Part shown: positions 31,550 to 44,999 of the stretch, in pieces
Position numbering within the stretch: position 1 is the first letter of the stretch
Layout of the letters: each line of letters opens with the position of its first letter
Origin: Pelobates cultripes
Lineage: Eukaryota; Chordata; Amphibia; Anura; Pelobatidae
Direction: 5' to 3'
NCBI GenBank assembly: GCA_933207985.1
Contig: OW240918.1
Location: forward strand, 25,371,119-25,435,118
Length of the DNA: 64,000 nucleotides
Notes under the pieces: generated by a model
What the model saw: the letters and a program-made list of their open reading frames with translations, nothing else
Told to the model about the DNA's origin: nothing
The model's database searches: none
Position numbers and translations under genes: made by a program

Positions 31550-33690
31550 TATATAGTGGTCTGGGTGCCATCTCCATCCATATCCACCCTGTTTTAACTA
31601 TATAATTATCATATGTATGTAGTTGTCAACAGAGATGGTGATGGCATAGTCTCATGGGAACATTCCTTATATTTTATATACATGTTTGGCTCCTCAGAAA
31701 GTCAGTTTTAACTTGCAAAAAAACAACAACATAAAACCACAAATTCGCAAAGGACCCTAGCTTGCTGTGCAAACGTGGTGTACTATCAAACTATGCATGC
31801 ACGCATACAAATTTCAAATTTCAGGCCAACAAGAACCTCCAGTTGCATTGTTAGCACATTTTGGTATAGGGGTTAGGAATTTCAGATACAGAATATATTT
31901 CATAGCAGACTCAATCATGGACCCATGGAAATTCACAAACATGGTAAAACCCATCTGCGATGTTGTCAAGTGAGAATCATTCCAAGCTATTTCATGGAAT
32001 GGGTCACACAAGTAAGAACTTTATTAAAAGTGAGCTGTTTAAAGCAAAAGGAATATTACAATATTACAAAGTAAGAGAGAAGTAAACTCATCTCCAGCAA
32101 AGGTATCCATTATACACACAGACAAACATATGTGTGTATGTGTGTGTTTTTTTTGTGTATATGTGGGTGTGGGTGTTTTTTTATTACAACATTTTCTTTA
32201 CAAATTCTGACATTATTCTGACAAATATGAATTTGTTTGCTTTTTTGGGGGGATGGTGTGGGCACCTTTTTAGCAGATTACCTTTAATAAAATCACAGAA
32301 ATCCTGGAATATATACCTGACTTTATATTTCTTTAGTATTGGGCGACTGTTTTGTTTTCTGTTTTATTTCATTTTTACATACTGTGCTCAAAACATATAT
32401 TTGTTTGATAAAGATCCTTCTAGTACAGTAAATTATTGTTTACTAACAAGACACTGATTTATTGCACAGCACAATTGTGGCTTTCCAGTAACCAATTTCA
32501 AGATATTTTAAATGTCATTTCATATTATGTATTTGCTCTTGTTGAACTTATATAAAATGATGTGTAAGCTTATATATATGTATACGTGTGTATATATATA
32601 TATATATATCAGTAAGGTAGTAAGGCAGTAAAACCTCCAATGACATACCATTGTGTATATTTTCTTAAGCAGTGATGTCTTAGTTTGTCATCCCAGATGT
32701 ATATAAACTACATTTCCCAGTAAGCCTTTAGGCTAAAGATTATGAATTGCCAGATAAACATCTAAAGAACAATAACTCTTTGTCTACTCTCTGGGTCTTA
32801 CAACAACTGAATACCAGTCTTATTCAAAGTCATATTAAATAGTCATACTAGTTGGTTATTCATTAATGGAGAGTCTATTGTAAAATAACATTTTCTAGTC
32901 GATATGTTCAAGTCAGGTACAATATGAACTATAGTGGATATGATAAATCAGTATAGTAAGTTGATTATCTAAGTAGATCCATCAAACTTGCCAGGATCTC
33001 TACTATCAACTCACAAATATCAGGATGTACATTACCAATGTAAAAAATGGAGTGTAAACTCCTCCCTTCCACCCACTTTTATTACTGTGCAGGTGTCCCT
33101 ATGGCTGTATTGTGACCTACAATACTTTGTATAAGTGAACTACAATACTTTGTACACTAGAGATGCCTAGTTTTAACCAGTAAACTGTACTTTCTAACAT
33201 GCCCACATGAAGATACCATTGTAACAACCTGGTGTCATTTTTTGGGGGAAATCTTCAAGGAGGAATTTTGGTTACTATTTTTTTTATTTTTTTTAAATAA
33301 AACTTAGTTACAGGGGTTTAGGGAGGTAGGTTCACAAATAGATAGAAAATAGCGTACAGTAGTTGTCATTTCACTAGACAGCTTTGCTTAGTATTTATTG
33401 TGTGTACGGCAAACATCATAGAATGGAAAAAACTGACCACTACCGATAGTCTAAACATTTCGTCATATTGGTTATATTTAGTTTCCACAAAACCTGTATA
33501 TCTCTTTCTTTCTTTATTTATGTTTCAGTACAATGCATCCAAGAAATAAATAAATACACTCATACAAATGCCCTCATATTACTTAGGGATGATGGAAGAG
33601 TTATCTGTCTGGGCAGGGTGAAGTTGGTCTCCAGTACTTGTCACATATAACTAATATAAAAAATTACAAAAAAATGTGTGTGTGTATATA
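31550..33690. other. no gene seen
   Basis: AT-rich. TA/TG microsatellites near 32130-32180 and 32570-32610. Short frames unsupported. Confidence 0.5.
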
Positions 33691-33692
33691 TA

Positions 33693-35151
33693 CACTGCTC
33701 AAAAAAATAAAGGGAACACTTAAACAACACAATGTAACTCCAAGTCAATCACACTTCTTTGAAATCAAACTGTCCACTTAGGAAGCAACACTGAGTGACA
33801 ATCAATTTCACATGCTGTTGTGCAAATGGGATTGACAACAGGTGGAAATTATAGGCAATTAGCAAGACACCCCCAATAAAGGAGTGGTTCTGCAGGTGGT
33901 GACCACAGACCACTTCTCAGTTCCTATGTTTCCTGGCTGATGTTTTGGTCACTTTTGAATGCTGGCGGTGCTTTCACTCTAGTGGTAGCATGAGACGGAG
34001 TCTACAACGGCGCTACCAGGAAACAGGCCAGTACATCAGGAGACGTGGAGGAGGGTGTAGGAGGGCAAAAACCCAGCAGCAGTACCGCTACCTCCGTGTT
34101 TGTGCAAGGGGGAACAGGAGGAGCATTGCCAGAGCCCTGCAAAATGACCTCCAGCAAGCCGCAAATGTGCATGTGTCTGCTCAAATGGTCAGAAACAGAC
34201 TCCATGAGGGTGGTATGAGGGCCCGACGTCCACAGGTGGGTGTTGTGCTTACAGCCCAACACCATGCAGGACGTTTGGCATTTTCCAGAGAACACCAAGA
34301 TTGGAAAATTCGCCACTGGCGCCCTGTGCTCTTCACAGATAAAAGCAGGTTCACACTGAGCACGTGACAGACGTGACGGAGTCTGGAGACGCCGTGGAGA
34401 ACGTTCTGCTGCCTGCAACATCGTCCAGCATGACCGGTTTGGCAGTGGGTCAGTAATGGTGTGGGTGGCATTTCTTTGGGGGGCCGCACAGCCCTCCATG
34501 TGCTCGCCAGAGATAGCCTGATTGCCATTAGGTACCGAGATGAGATCCTCAGACCCCTTGTGAGACCATATGCTGGTGCTGTTGGCCCTGGGTGCAAGAC
34601 AATAGTAGTCCTCATGTGGCTGGAGTGTGTCAGCAGTTCTTGCAAGACGAAGGCATTGATGTTATGGACTGGCCCGTCCGTTCCCCAGACCTGAATCCAA
34701 TTGAGCACATCTGGGACATCATGTCTTGCTCCATCCACCAACGTCGCGTTGCACCACAGACTGTCCAGGAGTTGGCAGTTCTGTCCAGGTCTGGGAGGAG
34801 ATCCCTTAGGAGACCATCTGCCACCTCATCAGGAGCATGCACAGGCATTGTAGGGAGGTTACACAGGCACGTAGAGGGCAAACACACTACTGAGCCTCAT
34901 TTTGACTTGTTTTAAGGACATTACATCAAAGTTGGATCAGCCTGTAGTGTGTTTTTCCACTTTAATTTTGAGTGTGACTCCAAATCCAGACCTCCATGGG
35001 TTGAAAAATTTGATTTCCATTTTTAAATTTTTGTGTGATTTTGTTGTCAGCACATTCAACTATGTAAAGAACAAAGTATTTCAGAAGAATATTTAATTAA
35101 TTCAGATCTAGAATGTGTTATTTTTGTGTTCCCTTTATTTTTTTTGAGCAG

Positions 35152-35152
<1 letters not shown>
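33693..35152 (+). mobile_element. Tc1-like transposon, full length, defective
   Basis: ACTGCTCAAAAAAATAAAGG near 33694 recurs inverted at the far end (CCCTTTATTTTTTTTGAGCA to 35152), giving termini of about 27 bp, flanked by TATATA, consistent with TA insertion. The interior codes on the plus strand for a Tc1-family transposase interrupted by a stop and frameshifts. It belongs to a different Tc1 family from the one at 29942: the termini and the protein differ throughout. Confidence 0.93.
33945..34915 (+). pseudogene. Tc1-like DD34E transposase, frame-shifted
   Basis: The first frame (33945-34367) has the N-terminal DNA-binding part ([20 protein letters not shown]) and ends after [12 protein letters not shown], which contains the first catalytic Asp. 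The middle part appears in a second frame (GGISLGGRTALHVLARDS, then YRDEILRPLVRPYAGAVGPG, 34461-34590) and the last part in a third (34592-34915) with QDNSSPHVAG (second Asp) and SPDLNPIEHIWDI (Glu). The spacing from the second Asp to the Glu is 34 residues. At least one stop and two frame changes separate the parts, so no active enzyme is made. Confidence 0.92.
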
Positions 35153-35182
<30 letters not shown>

Positions 35183-35775
35183 AAATATTAAACTATTATA
35201 ACATTTTTTTAAATATTAAAATATATTAAGAGTTTAGCCAACAACATTAAATCATTTAAAAATCATGTCAAAATATTAAAGTGAGGCCTTCCTTGGAGCT
35301 GGAGAGTTTAATAATCATCTGTAACATAGTCACACTCGGATGAGCCAACTGGTTAACAATTCAACAATTAAGAAATATAAGGACAATCACTTTAAATAAA
35401 GACATCCCTGACTTCTTAAAATGTAGCAAAATATTATAGTTTAATATGAGTGCATGAAAGCATAAGCTTACTCTGTTAATGTTCCACAACCAAAATCATA
35501 AAAAATCACATACTTTTAGACCACAAATATGTATAACTAAAATGAGAAAACCCTTCCAGCCTTATTTTAACCAACATTTTGAATTAACTAACTGTACTCT
35601 GATTATGTCTAAGCTGTGTGCTTGTTTATGTAGATAATGGCAACCATTTGTTTAGTAAATCTAAACCTATTTGCAAGTCCAAATTGTAAATCCTATTACA
35701 TTGAACTGGAGCTAACAGTAATAAATGCATTTGTATGACTTTTTATGTGACTGGGAAGGGGACAGGGAGTATAAC

Positions 35776-36286
35776 TTAAAGGCACACTATAGTCACCAAA
35801 ACAACTTTAGCCTAAAGTAGCAGTTTTGGTGTATAGATCATGCCCCTGCACTCTCACTGCTCAATTCTCTGCCATTTAGGAGTTAAATCACTTTGTTTAT
35901 GCAAACCTAGTCACACCTCCCTGCATGTGACACACACAGTCTAACTAAACACTTCCTGTAAAGAGTCATTAACTAGTTACATTTCCTTTATTGGAAATTC
36001 TGTTTCATTTTAAATGTCTTAGCTCCTACTCTATTAATAGCCTGTTAGACCTTGCTTGAGCCTCCTCTATGTAATTAAAGTTCAATTTGCAGTGTAGGAG
36101 ATACAAACTTTTAAAGTAATTTATATCTGATAGGGAAGGTGTGGCTAGGGCTGCAAGAACAGCAACAAAAGTGATTTAACTCCTATATGGCAATGAATTG
36201 AGCAGAGAAACTTCAGAGGCATGATCTATACACCAAAACTGCTTCATTAAGCTAAAGTTGTTTTGGTAACAATAGTGTCACTTTAA
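35776..36286. mobile_element. TTAA foldback MITE, complete 503-bp copy
   Basis: TTAA at 35776-35779 and 36283-36286 flank termini AGGCACACTATAGTCACC and GGTAACAATAGTGTCACT. Inverted arms of about 140 bp share ACCAAAACAACTTTAGC, GCAGTTTTGGTGTATAGATC and GGAGTTAAATCAC. The same family recurs at 27358-27862 and 61615-61776. Non-coding. Confidence 0.9.
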
Positions 36287-36289
36287 CAT

Positions 36290-39200
36290 TTAGTAGCTAG
36301 AAAATTCCCATAAATACTGATTTCCAAGCATGTTTCCAGAGTGAAAAAAGTAAATTATATAACTAAAGATGGGCATTTTTGACTTTCTTATCATCTGTGA
36401 TTAGTTTTAATTTTCTCTGTAAACAAAACTTTGAAGATGGAACTTTGAATATGCTACAATTATTAATTGAATGGTAATACAAATTTACACAATTATGCTT
36501 TTTTTCTCAAAGCATGGTTTTGTACGTGAATTGGCACAAATACTGTTTTTTTTTATCAATCTAATATTCTACAAAGCTTTAAAAAAAACTCTAGAATCGC
36601 AAAATGTGTTTATTTTTGTATTTGCTCGTATAGCATATAAAAATTAACTGCAAGAAGAAAAAAAAGAGAAAATATGCTATTTTTATATTGATTGATGCAT
36701 TCAGAAATATTCTAATTTTTTTTTCTACTCAAAAATCTTATGTTCATTGAGAATATGAAAAAAATCTCCGAACACCTGTTCATTTTTATCCTCCCAGATG
36801 TTTTCTGTCTGCAAGTGCTTGCTTGGAATGTGAAGAAGGTTATTTTGTATAAAATATTTGCAATCTCTATTTCTGCAGTTAACAGATGTCTGAATAATAT
36901 TAGCTAGATATGATTTTTCATCACTAGGGGGCAATGTTGATTTTGGTTACATTTGCTATTAAAATATATAAATACAGCAAAATGAGGTAGATAAATTAAG
37001 AGACAATTAACCATGTTCCACTCTCTCCCTCTTCTATGTGTGATTAAACTAGTTTTTTGCAGCCTGCAGGACAAATTCTATAGGGTGTCTGACTTAGTCA
37101 AAACTGTTTCTTCATATGTACAACCATTGTAGCATTCACCTCAATCTGTCATACAGATTTGACACTGCAGACTTCTTGTGCTATGTTGAAATGACATATA
37201 TATAATGTGGAATACTGTGCACATTTGCAGGCATTTCAACAAAAAATGGTTGCTCTGATATATATATATATATACATGAATTTGACTGATTAAATACTAG
37301 TATATATATGCTACATATATGTATGAATTTTGACTAAATAAATACTAAACAAAATGTATAAAATGAAATAAAGAAATTCATCGTATAACTGTATTCTTTC
37401 CTAACACACTTTTTAAACATGTTATTTTCATAGTAGCAATTATTAAAGAATGATTCTTACATACGTTAGCATTTGCATGTGCATTTATGTGAAACTGAAC
37501 ATATTCAAACCATTACTGGCTTGGTAGATTTAGATGCCTCAAATGTCACAAACATATTAACCTCTATGCTGCCAGGGGGGGTTGTAAGATAAATATTGGC
37601 TACTGTGCTTACTAGCGTTCGGTCTGCTGTCTTTATAGCTTGGAGAGAAAAGATTGAAGCTTACTTACAAAAACAGCCACTTACCAGTGTGTATCAATAA
37701 AATACAAAGAACATTTCTATGTACGTATATATTCTGTCTAAATCACTATAGGAAATAGATGTTGGTAGAAAAAAAAAATGCAACCATAGTCAAATGATGT
37801 TGTATTTGTAAGAATATAAAAAAAAAAAATTTAATGTGAAAAAGGAATTGAGAAAAAAAAAAGATAAAAATTATATATAAAAATGATATACCCTATTCAT
37901 GATGAAAGGACAAAATTATGTGTAAATCTACGTGATAAACTTTTAGCAAAATGCCTTATCAAAATACATAAGCAAGTAAACAGGTCTCTCCTGGGTAGAT
38001 ATTGACTACGGAGTTCAAAAGCTATGATCAATAACAATTCTAGTGGCAAGCTGTTCCTCTGAGAAATTGATAATGGATCAATAGTTTAAAATATAAGCCA
38101 CAAAATAGGTATTGCAATTATTCCAAATATTAGCTTATCGTGTAAACATTTATGCAAGTGCAGATAACTGCACTGAATTTACATTAAAATAAAAACAATC
38201 TAAAATCAAATACATTATGTACTGTTTAATATATTGTTGGGTGTTTAGTTTTTTTTCCCTTTTAAGGAATTTTTAGACAAATATTTATTTAACATAATTT
38301 TGATCATTTTATTTGTAAATTAATATTACCAGTACAATCATTATTTTAAGATCAGCCTTTTGTATATTTTGTCACGTTGTCATTGAATTCATATGATTTT
38401 AGACAGACCAATTTTACATTAGAAATTGGTTTAGCATAAGGGAAAGACGTGAATTACATTGTCTTGAATCCTTGTTGATTCAAAGAACATGTAAAATTCA
38501 TTCTTTTGCTTGCTGTATTGGCCTTTCGCCCATCCTAGGCTACAGCAGCAGTGATGAGAAGAGGGTCAATTTATCAAGTTGATTTTATTAACATCGTTCA
38601 GAGTATCTGTGAAAAACTATCCCATAATATGAGTCGCTTCATACGTTTAGCTCATTGTCCTTAGCGAGCTAAATGGCACTTTAAACCTCTCTAGTGCCTC
38701 GATGCACTAAACTGAGGCAAAAGAATATTTACAAATAATGTAGAATATTGCTTTTTATGTATAAAAAGCAAAAGTTACATTTCTTGAGTTGCTACAGCTT
38801 ACCCCAGTCATTTCAAGAGAGATAAGTCTACACAATTACCTTTTTTTTTACTTTGAATAATAAAAACAAAATTATAATTTGATTGAGAATTTGCCCATCA
38901 CTCTTTGAACGAAAAAATTATCAATAACATATTATTTTTATATGATTTCTATAAACTGCAGGTTTTTTTAAAATATAGGTAAATTCAAAAGGCCTTAAAT
39001 TTATTTGTAAATGATTTTAGAAGATAAATTGATTCTACTGGCGTGATGATTATTTAATGCATTCTAGCTATAAAATAACTGAAAAGTTTGCTGGTGCAAA
39101 ACAAGTTTTTTTCTTATTTTAAATTTTTTTTCATTCTCTAATTAAAAAATAAATTCTTACATATTCTGTCATTTGAAAGCTGTAAAAAAAAAACACGACA

Positions 39201-40490
39201 GCTGTCTCTGGATTGACAACATATTAATATATGTAGCAGCAAAAACTATTAGCAATATTATGACTTTAAAGCATTCTACAGGGAAAGATCATTTGGTTAA
39301 TGCACTAACCATAGAGACCTTTTTCAAATTTCTGTACAGCAACTGTAATTTCCACTGGTGTCAACTTATACGTTCTTTCTTCCAAGGTCTTAAAAACAAG
39401 TGCTATTGAGTTGGGTAATACATCCATACCAAAGGAGATAAAGATGAAAGAACACATCAACATGTTTGTCTTGCTCAAATATATTGATCACTATTATACG
39501 TTTAATAATTTGTAAATATCAGTGTATTGGGACTGCAATATCTTGAAGTAAGCGATAAATAACATCACTGCCATATTAAAATTTCTTAAACATTCAAAAT
39601 GACCTTTACGTTTAAAATAGCTCTCCCCTTTTCTCCATATTAAAATACTAAAATTAGTGTTCTTTTTCATTTTTCCAAGATTGTCATCATTTGTTCCACG
39701 TGTATCATCTTTTGTTTCAAAAGTGTTGTGTTTTGTTCCTAAAGTGTCATTGACTCTTACAGATCACACATTGCTTCAGTGTATTTAATCCAATTCTAGA
39801 TCCTGGTGACCTCACGACTAAATAAAACAATGATAAGTCAGGCACATGCATTGAAGCAGAAAGCTGTGACAGGCAGTTTGGCAACTGGTTGCGAGTTTGT
39901 TATACCTCATTTTCAGAGTACGTACTTCCACTGGCACAGATATCCTGATCAGAGCGTCATAAGGGGATGTGCTCAACAAAAGCAATTCTGTCTCTGAAAA
40001 ACTGGATGGCAGCTTTTTTTTTTTTTTGCAAAAATAAACTACAATTTTTTTTCAACAGATCCTTAATACCTGAAATTTTTGCAACATTTAAAATGTAAAT
40101 TAGTCATTTTAACATATTTTTGGGGATTGTTTTTTTTTCTTTGTGATCATTAATTTTGTTTGTTGGCACCCCAAAGCTGTGTTGGTTATCCTTGGGCTCT
40201 GAAGCTGTTTGTGGACTACATAAACCACGATGCTCGGCCAGCCTAAAACATTGTTAAGGAAGCAAGCTTTTTAAGGTACCGAGTATATTTTGCAATTATT
40301 TGAAATATGTAACAGACAGACATTTGTTTAAAAGGTGGTAGATTTTGTTCTCTGTTTAAATGTTAGTAATACATGTATATTGCGATCGGTTAGTTTTTAT
40401 CTTAGAAAGGAATGGCTGCTTGATACATGATGAGATGTATTAACCCACTCACTACCAAGTGATAAGCAAAACAAAATATTAGCACCAGAA
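36290..40490. other. no gene seen; 4.2 kb of AT-rich DNA
   Basis: Only homopolymer and TA runs (37258-37275, 37801-37832, 40014-40026) were recognised. Frames up to 78 codons (39173-39409) lack motifs. Confidence 0.5.
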
Positions 40491-40493
40491 TCA

Positions 40494-40658
40494 CAGGGTT
40501 ATTCCCTGAAATGAGAATTAAACGTGAGTTCAAAGTGAATTTCAAATTTAAGGTCAAAATAGTCAAATTGGAAACATTCTCTAAGTCGTCTATGCTTTCA
40601 GCTCAGCTGCTCTGGCCTTAGATTTGAAATTCTCTTTGTCACTTCAGTAAATACCCTG
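40494..40658. repeat. palindromic AAATTCACTTTGAA MITE, copy B
   Basis: CAGGGTTATTCCCTGAAATG at the left and CACTTCAGTAAATACCCTG at the right. Inner arms TTCAAAGTGAATTTCAAATT and GGCCTTAGATTTGAAATTCTC pair imperfectly. Flanking 8-mers do not match, so the insertion signature has decayed or the true ends differ slightly. Confidence 0.65.
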
Positions 40659-41706
40659 GTCAGTGTTTGATTGTGTTTCCTAAAAGTGATTTTTACATTT
40701 TTGTTTTATGCACAGTTAGCATATTTATAATGACAAATAGATAATATGTTTGCTGATTCTTGTTTGTGGAAGAAAAAAAAAAAACCTTACGAGAACTGCC
40801 AGAATATTAAAATTAAATAACATGTTATATTATGGTTTTGAGTATTTGACATTTTTGCCATATGTTCTCATTGTTTTTAGCAATTTTGCCCCAGCTGTTG
40901 TTACAATGTCCCTGTATATTTTGCCCCATATTTTGTCATATTTTGCCATTCGTATCCCAAAACTGTCACAAAACTAAGACAGGCCTTTTTGTGGTCAGTC
41001 AGAACCAATATCTGAAAGGAGATGGAATCACTTAGAGGTTGATGGCATTTTGTCACCGCCTCCATGGTATATTTTATTAACATGGCTGCCTCCCTGGGTG
41101 TCACAAGCAATTGACAGACCATTCTTCATGCCACGGGGCTGCTCACTATTTATAGTTCTTTCTCGTATAAGTAGATAGTGGGAGCAAGTCTGTATACCTG
41201 TTCTTACTAGATAGTCTTATATCTGACATGGTTATGATGTCACAACCATGCGCGTCTCACTCGTAATGGGCATCAGAGGGCAAATGACAAGCAGATATTG
41301 CACAATTTGTTTTTGTAATTTTCTTTATGTGCATCTGTCTATAAATGTCTTGTTACAGATACTTGGAGGACTCACTGTAGGAGGGTTCTCCTGCTCTTTC
41401 CATCACTCAGTTATTGGCATATGCCTCTACATTGTTTGCATATATATATCAATGAAAAGAACTGATTGAGAGATGCAAATAGTTCAATCAATATTTATGA
41501 AAATTAATATATATACTAGTACCTGTTACCACGATACACAGATGGATTTTTTTTTGTACTTTAATTATAGCTTATGAATATCATTGAGTAGCAAGATGTT
41601 TAGCGATTGTTAGTTGTTCACATAAGTCAGAATGTTTTGTGATCTCTGAAATATGTCTTTTGATTAAAATTTTGAATTAATTAAAAAAAATTATAGTTTG
41701 GCGTAT

Positions 41707-41784
41707 TTAACCCCTTGAGGACACATGACATGTGTGATGTCATTATTCCCTTTTATTTCAGAAGTTTGGTCCTTAAGGGGTTAA
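41707..41784. mobile_element. 70-bp TTAA mini-element
   Basis: TTAA at 41707-41710 and 41781-41784 flank ends CCCCTTGAGGAC and GTCCTTAAGGGG, inverted repeats with one mismatch. An inner ACATGACATGTGTGATGTC palindromic stretch lies near the left end. Confidence 0.75.
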
Positions 41785-42429
41785 AACAGCTGTACATTTC
41801 TTTTGTGACTTTCCTCTCTTTTTTTTAATTTATTTTGTCCATTTCTACTTTCCATGTGCCTTAAACATGTCGATTTTAGTTTATTACAAAATGGGTTTTA
41901 CGTAGAGAACATGGTACCTGCTATTAGCTCTGACTGTGGCTTATATTTGCAGCAATTTACAGAACTCAACACCCCATGTGTATAGCTTTTACTGATAGAT
42001 CTTTCCTACATGGAGGGAGTCATGTGTGCATGCGCCGCTGGTAGCTATGATAATTGCAAAAAATAGCACAGGGCTGTGAATAAAGTGATAGTGTCTACAG
42101 CGTGGTTGCTATTAGTTTATTGGACAGTTCCTATTTGATGAGGAAATTGGTGCTTGACAGTAATTATGGGATAAGATTAGTGAGACCTCTGTAGCAGCCA
42201 TCAGATTATCTAACATAAGCAGATTAATTGTCTCTCGTTATCTTACATTTTTTATATTAAATGTTGGGTAAAAAAAATACCCCTAGTTATGTGTTGTAAA
42301 GATAATGCACTACAAAATGCAAAAAAAAAAAAAGACATTTCAAAATAATTTTAAAAAAGTATATCTTTACATTTTCTCTTCTAACGCTAAATGTTGTTTA
42401 CCTGAAGTTACATAAGGAAGAAACTCTTA

Positions 42430-42547
42430 CTTTATTGAAAACTGCAATAATTACAATTGCAAGGTTAATGGACTGGGACACTGCACACAGTCCACTTCAA
42501 TGAACTGACCACTTCAAGTGGTCTGGATGCCTACAGAGTCCCTTTAA
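42430..42547. mobile_element. TTAA MITE, right end
   Basis: GCAATAATTACAATTGCAAGG then CCACTTCAAGTGGTCTGGAT and GCCTACAGAGTCCC before TTTAA (TTAA 42544-42547); same family as 13668-13808. Confidence 0.65.
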
Positions 42548-42549
42548 GG

Positions 42550-44340
42550 TTTTGGCAGAGCAATGGTCTACAGTAAATATCTTTTAAATGGAAGAATTTC
42601 AAGATGAAAAGCTACATAAACAGAGTTGCACCTTATAGAGCTTCAAAAATATATATCCTCCATACCAAACATCAAAGAAAATTCCTTTTATCACACTCAC
42701 ACAACTGAAGCTAATACTGATTTAGGTTGTATTCACTAAAGAGTGAAACGCAGCAGAATGGCAAAATAACAGTCAAACTGAATTAGAAAATATCCCATCT
42801 CCACTATAGTCACAGCTTGGTTATTTTAGCTTGAATTTTGTAGGTTGTTTTCTTTTTTTAAATTTCACTGAAGTTCATTTTCAGTAATTACTTTTTTTAA
42901 TTTTCAAATATAAATTTGGTGTTTCATATAACCACCTTCATTACTGAGTACTTTTCTGATATTATATTAGCATAGTTTTTATTTGAAGAAAAGTATGCTT
43001 AGCTATCATATGAAGACTTCATAAAACAGCAATTTTGTGTATAGATTGCTTTGCAGACAAAGTAAACATTTTAAATTGTGCAAAATTAAAATTTTATTTT
43101 CACTATTTACATTTTTTATTTTTCACTTTTAGCCTTTCACACAGCATCTGAAATGTAAGTATAAAAAAAATGCAATTTGTCTCCCATATATCCAACAAAA
43201 AGTGTGACAACAATAGTTGGACAAAAATAGTCAAATACCTTGCTTGTTTGTATTTGTAAGCCATTACTATCAGAACAGCATACAGAAAATAAATGGCAAC
43301 AAAATGTAAAAAGGATGCCTTTGTTTGAGCAAAATGCACACATACAGCAAATATAGTGAATTCATATATTTCTAAAATAAAGGCATTGAAAACTGCTAAA
43401 GCAATGCTTAGCAATCTCTGGACTTGTAATGTAACGCTGTTATTGAAATGGTAGAGTATGTTCTCTTTTCTTTTACACTCTTTGACTGTAGGAATGATAT
43501 GACCCATTGAATATTTTTTTACTGTTTGTAAGATAGGGTGTGCTTACATTTTCAGCAAACGTAAGTCATTAAATCAGAGATCAATAGATTCTGACAGAGA
43601 AATCCATTCCAGTATAGGCTGGTAATCATAACTAGCGTATAAATGAGGGTGAGTGAGGCTTTATGGACTAAATTTCATTCTGCAAAATACATGAAAATTA
43701 AAACATTTACCCTAAATTTTGGAAGTCTACTGGTTAAAAAACAGGCAATTTGGTCTGAAGGTCTATTAACTGGACCATTAGTGTACACATGTGGGAATGG
43801 CAGTCTATTTTGAGTGACAGAGAGGAGCAGGGGTGGCAAGATGACAGGATGGAAGGAGAACTTCACCCCTGTCTCTCTTTGCAGCATAAAGAACATTTTT
43901 GTTGTTGTGGACAGCAAGGCAGAATATTCAAACAGTATTAATAGATACAAGTGAGATATAATTGTAGAGGTAAAGAATCCGGTGGAAAAAAAAAAAAAAG
44001 TGTCACACTTACACGTACCAAGATGGTAATGCACAGACGCCCATACCTGAACCTCACTCATGCACCCTATCTTTGCTCTGTTTCTTCATTTACTCTATGT
44101 TTGCATACCATTTGTTCCCCTGATACCATCTCATAAGGCTACTACGACACTTACATGAGTGAGAATGAGTGAGAAACTACTATAGTCCATGCAGCAAAAA
44201 ATACAACATATGTCACAAACCTCAAACACAGATAGCAACCGTGTTAAAATGTTTCTGCAATTTTTTTTAAATGTTTCTGTAATTTTTTTAATAGTGAAAC
44301 AAACAAATTAGATACTGGCATTCCAAAAGCATACTTTACA
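42550..44340. other. no gene seen
   Basis: AT-rich. A 134-codon minus-strand frame (43103-43507) shows hydrophobic stretches but no recognised motif; most likely chance. Confidence 0.45.
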
Positions 44341-44344
44341 TCTC

Positions 44345-44990
44345 CGGGACTTTGTGCAGGGGCAAAAACTTTGTTCGGCACTTCCGAAATTCAGGACTTC
44401 TGCAATTCGGTACTTCGGAAATTCGGCGTTCGGCACCTCCGATATTCAGGACTTCATCTATTCAGGAATTCGGCAATTTGGCACTTCTGCACTTAGGTTT
44501 AGTTCAGCACTTCTGAAATTCGGGACTTTGGCAATTCAGGAATTCAGCACTTTGGGACTTCGGCCCTTCAGGACTTCGGCAATTCCCTAAACCTAACTCT
44601 ACCCCTAACCCTACCCCTAACCTTACCCAACCCCAACCCTAACCCCAACCAGGGTTAGTGGTAGGGGTAGGGTATAGTACAATATGTGAACAATTAGGGT
44701 TAAGGTTAGGGTTAAAGTTAGGGTTAGATTCCTGTCATCATTCCCTTAATTTTCCCTCCCTCTCTTGTTTTGCCACTTTTCAGAAATCCGAAGCACTTCG
44801 GCACTTCCGAAATTCGGCACTTCGACAATTCGGTACGGCACTTCTGAAATTCAGCACTTGGGCACTTCGGCAATTCGGACATTCGGAAGCATCCGAATGT
44901 CTGAATTGCTGAAATTCATCCAAATTTCAATTTGGACCGAAACGAATTGCACATTTGGGACACAAATATGCCATAGAAGGTATATACCAT
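44345..44990. repeat. short-unit tandem array around an inverted telomere-like core
   Basis: Degenerate units of about 12-16 bp (GGCACTTC-N-GAAATTC, CGGCAATTCGG) fill 44375-44585 and resume at 44785-44890, ending in a palindrome (CATTCGGAAGCATCCGAATG) and CAAATTTCAATTTGGACCG. Between them 44585-44650 is CCCTAA-type repeat and 44651-44727 is TTAGGG-type repeat. The arrays read in the plus strand as Phe/Gly/Thr/Ser-rich repetitive peptides, which is compositional. Confidence 0.85.
44585..44727. repeat. inverted interstitial telomere-like repeats
   Basis: CCTAACCCTACCCCTAACC and similar variants up to about 44650 switch to AGGGTTAGTGGTAGGGGTAG and TTAGGGTTAAGGTTAGGG. The order CCCTAA then TTAGGG is opposite to that produced by an end-to-end chromosome fusion (TTAGGG then CCCTAA). 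Many units are variants, so the array is old or not telomerase-made. Confidence 0.85.
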
Positions 44991-44999
44991 AAAAATCGC

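Noticed and set aside
43103..43507. 134-codon minus-strand frame with hydrophobic stretches
   Set aside because: No recognised motif, AT-rich composition that readily encodes Phe/Leu/Ile/Tyr, and no splice or promoter context.
44585..44727. Relic of an end-to-end chromosome fusion
   Set aside because: Fusion gives TTAGGG followed by CCCTAA on one strand; here the order is the reverse.
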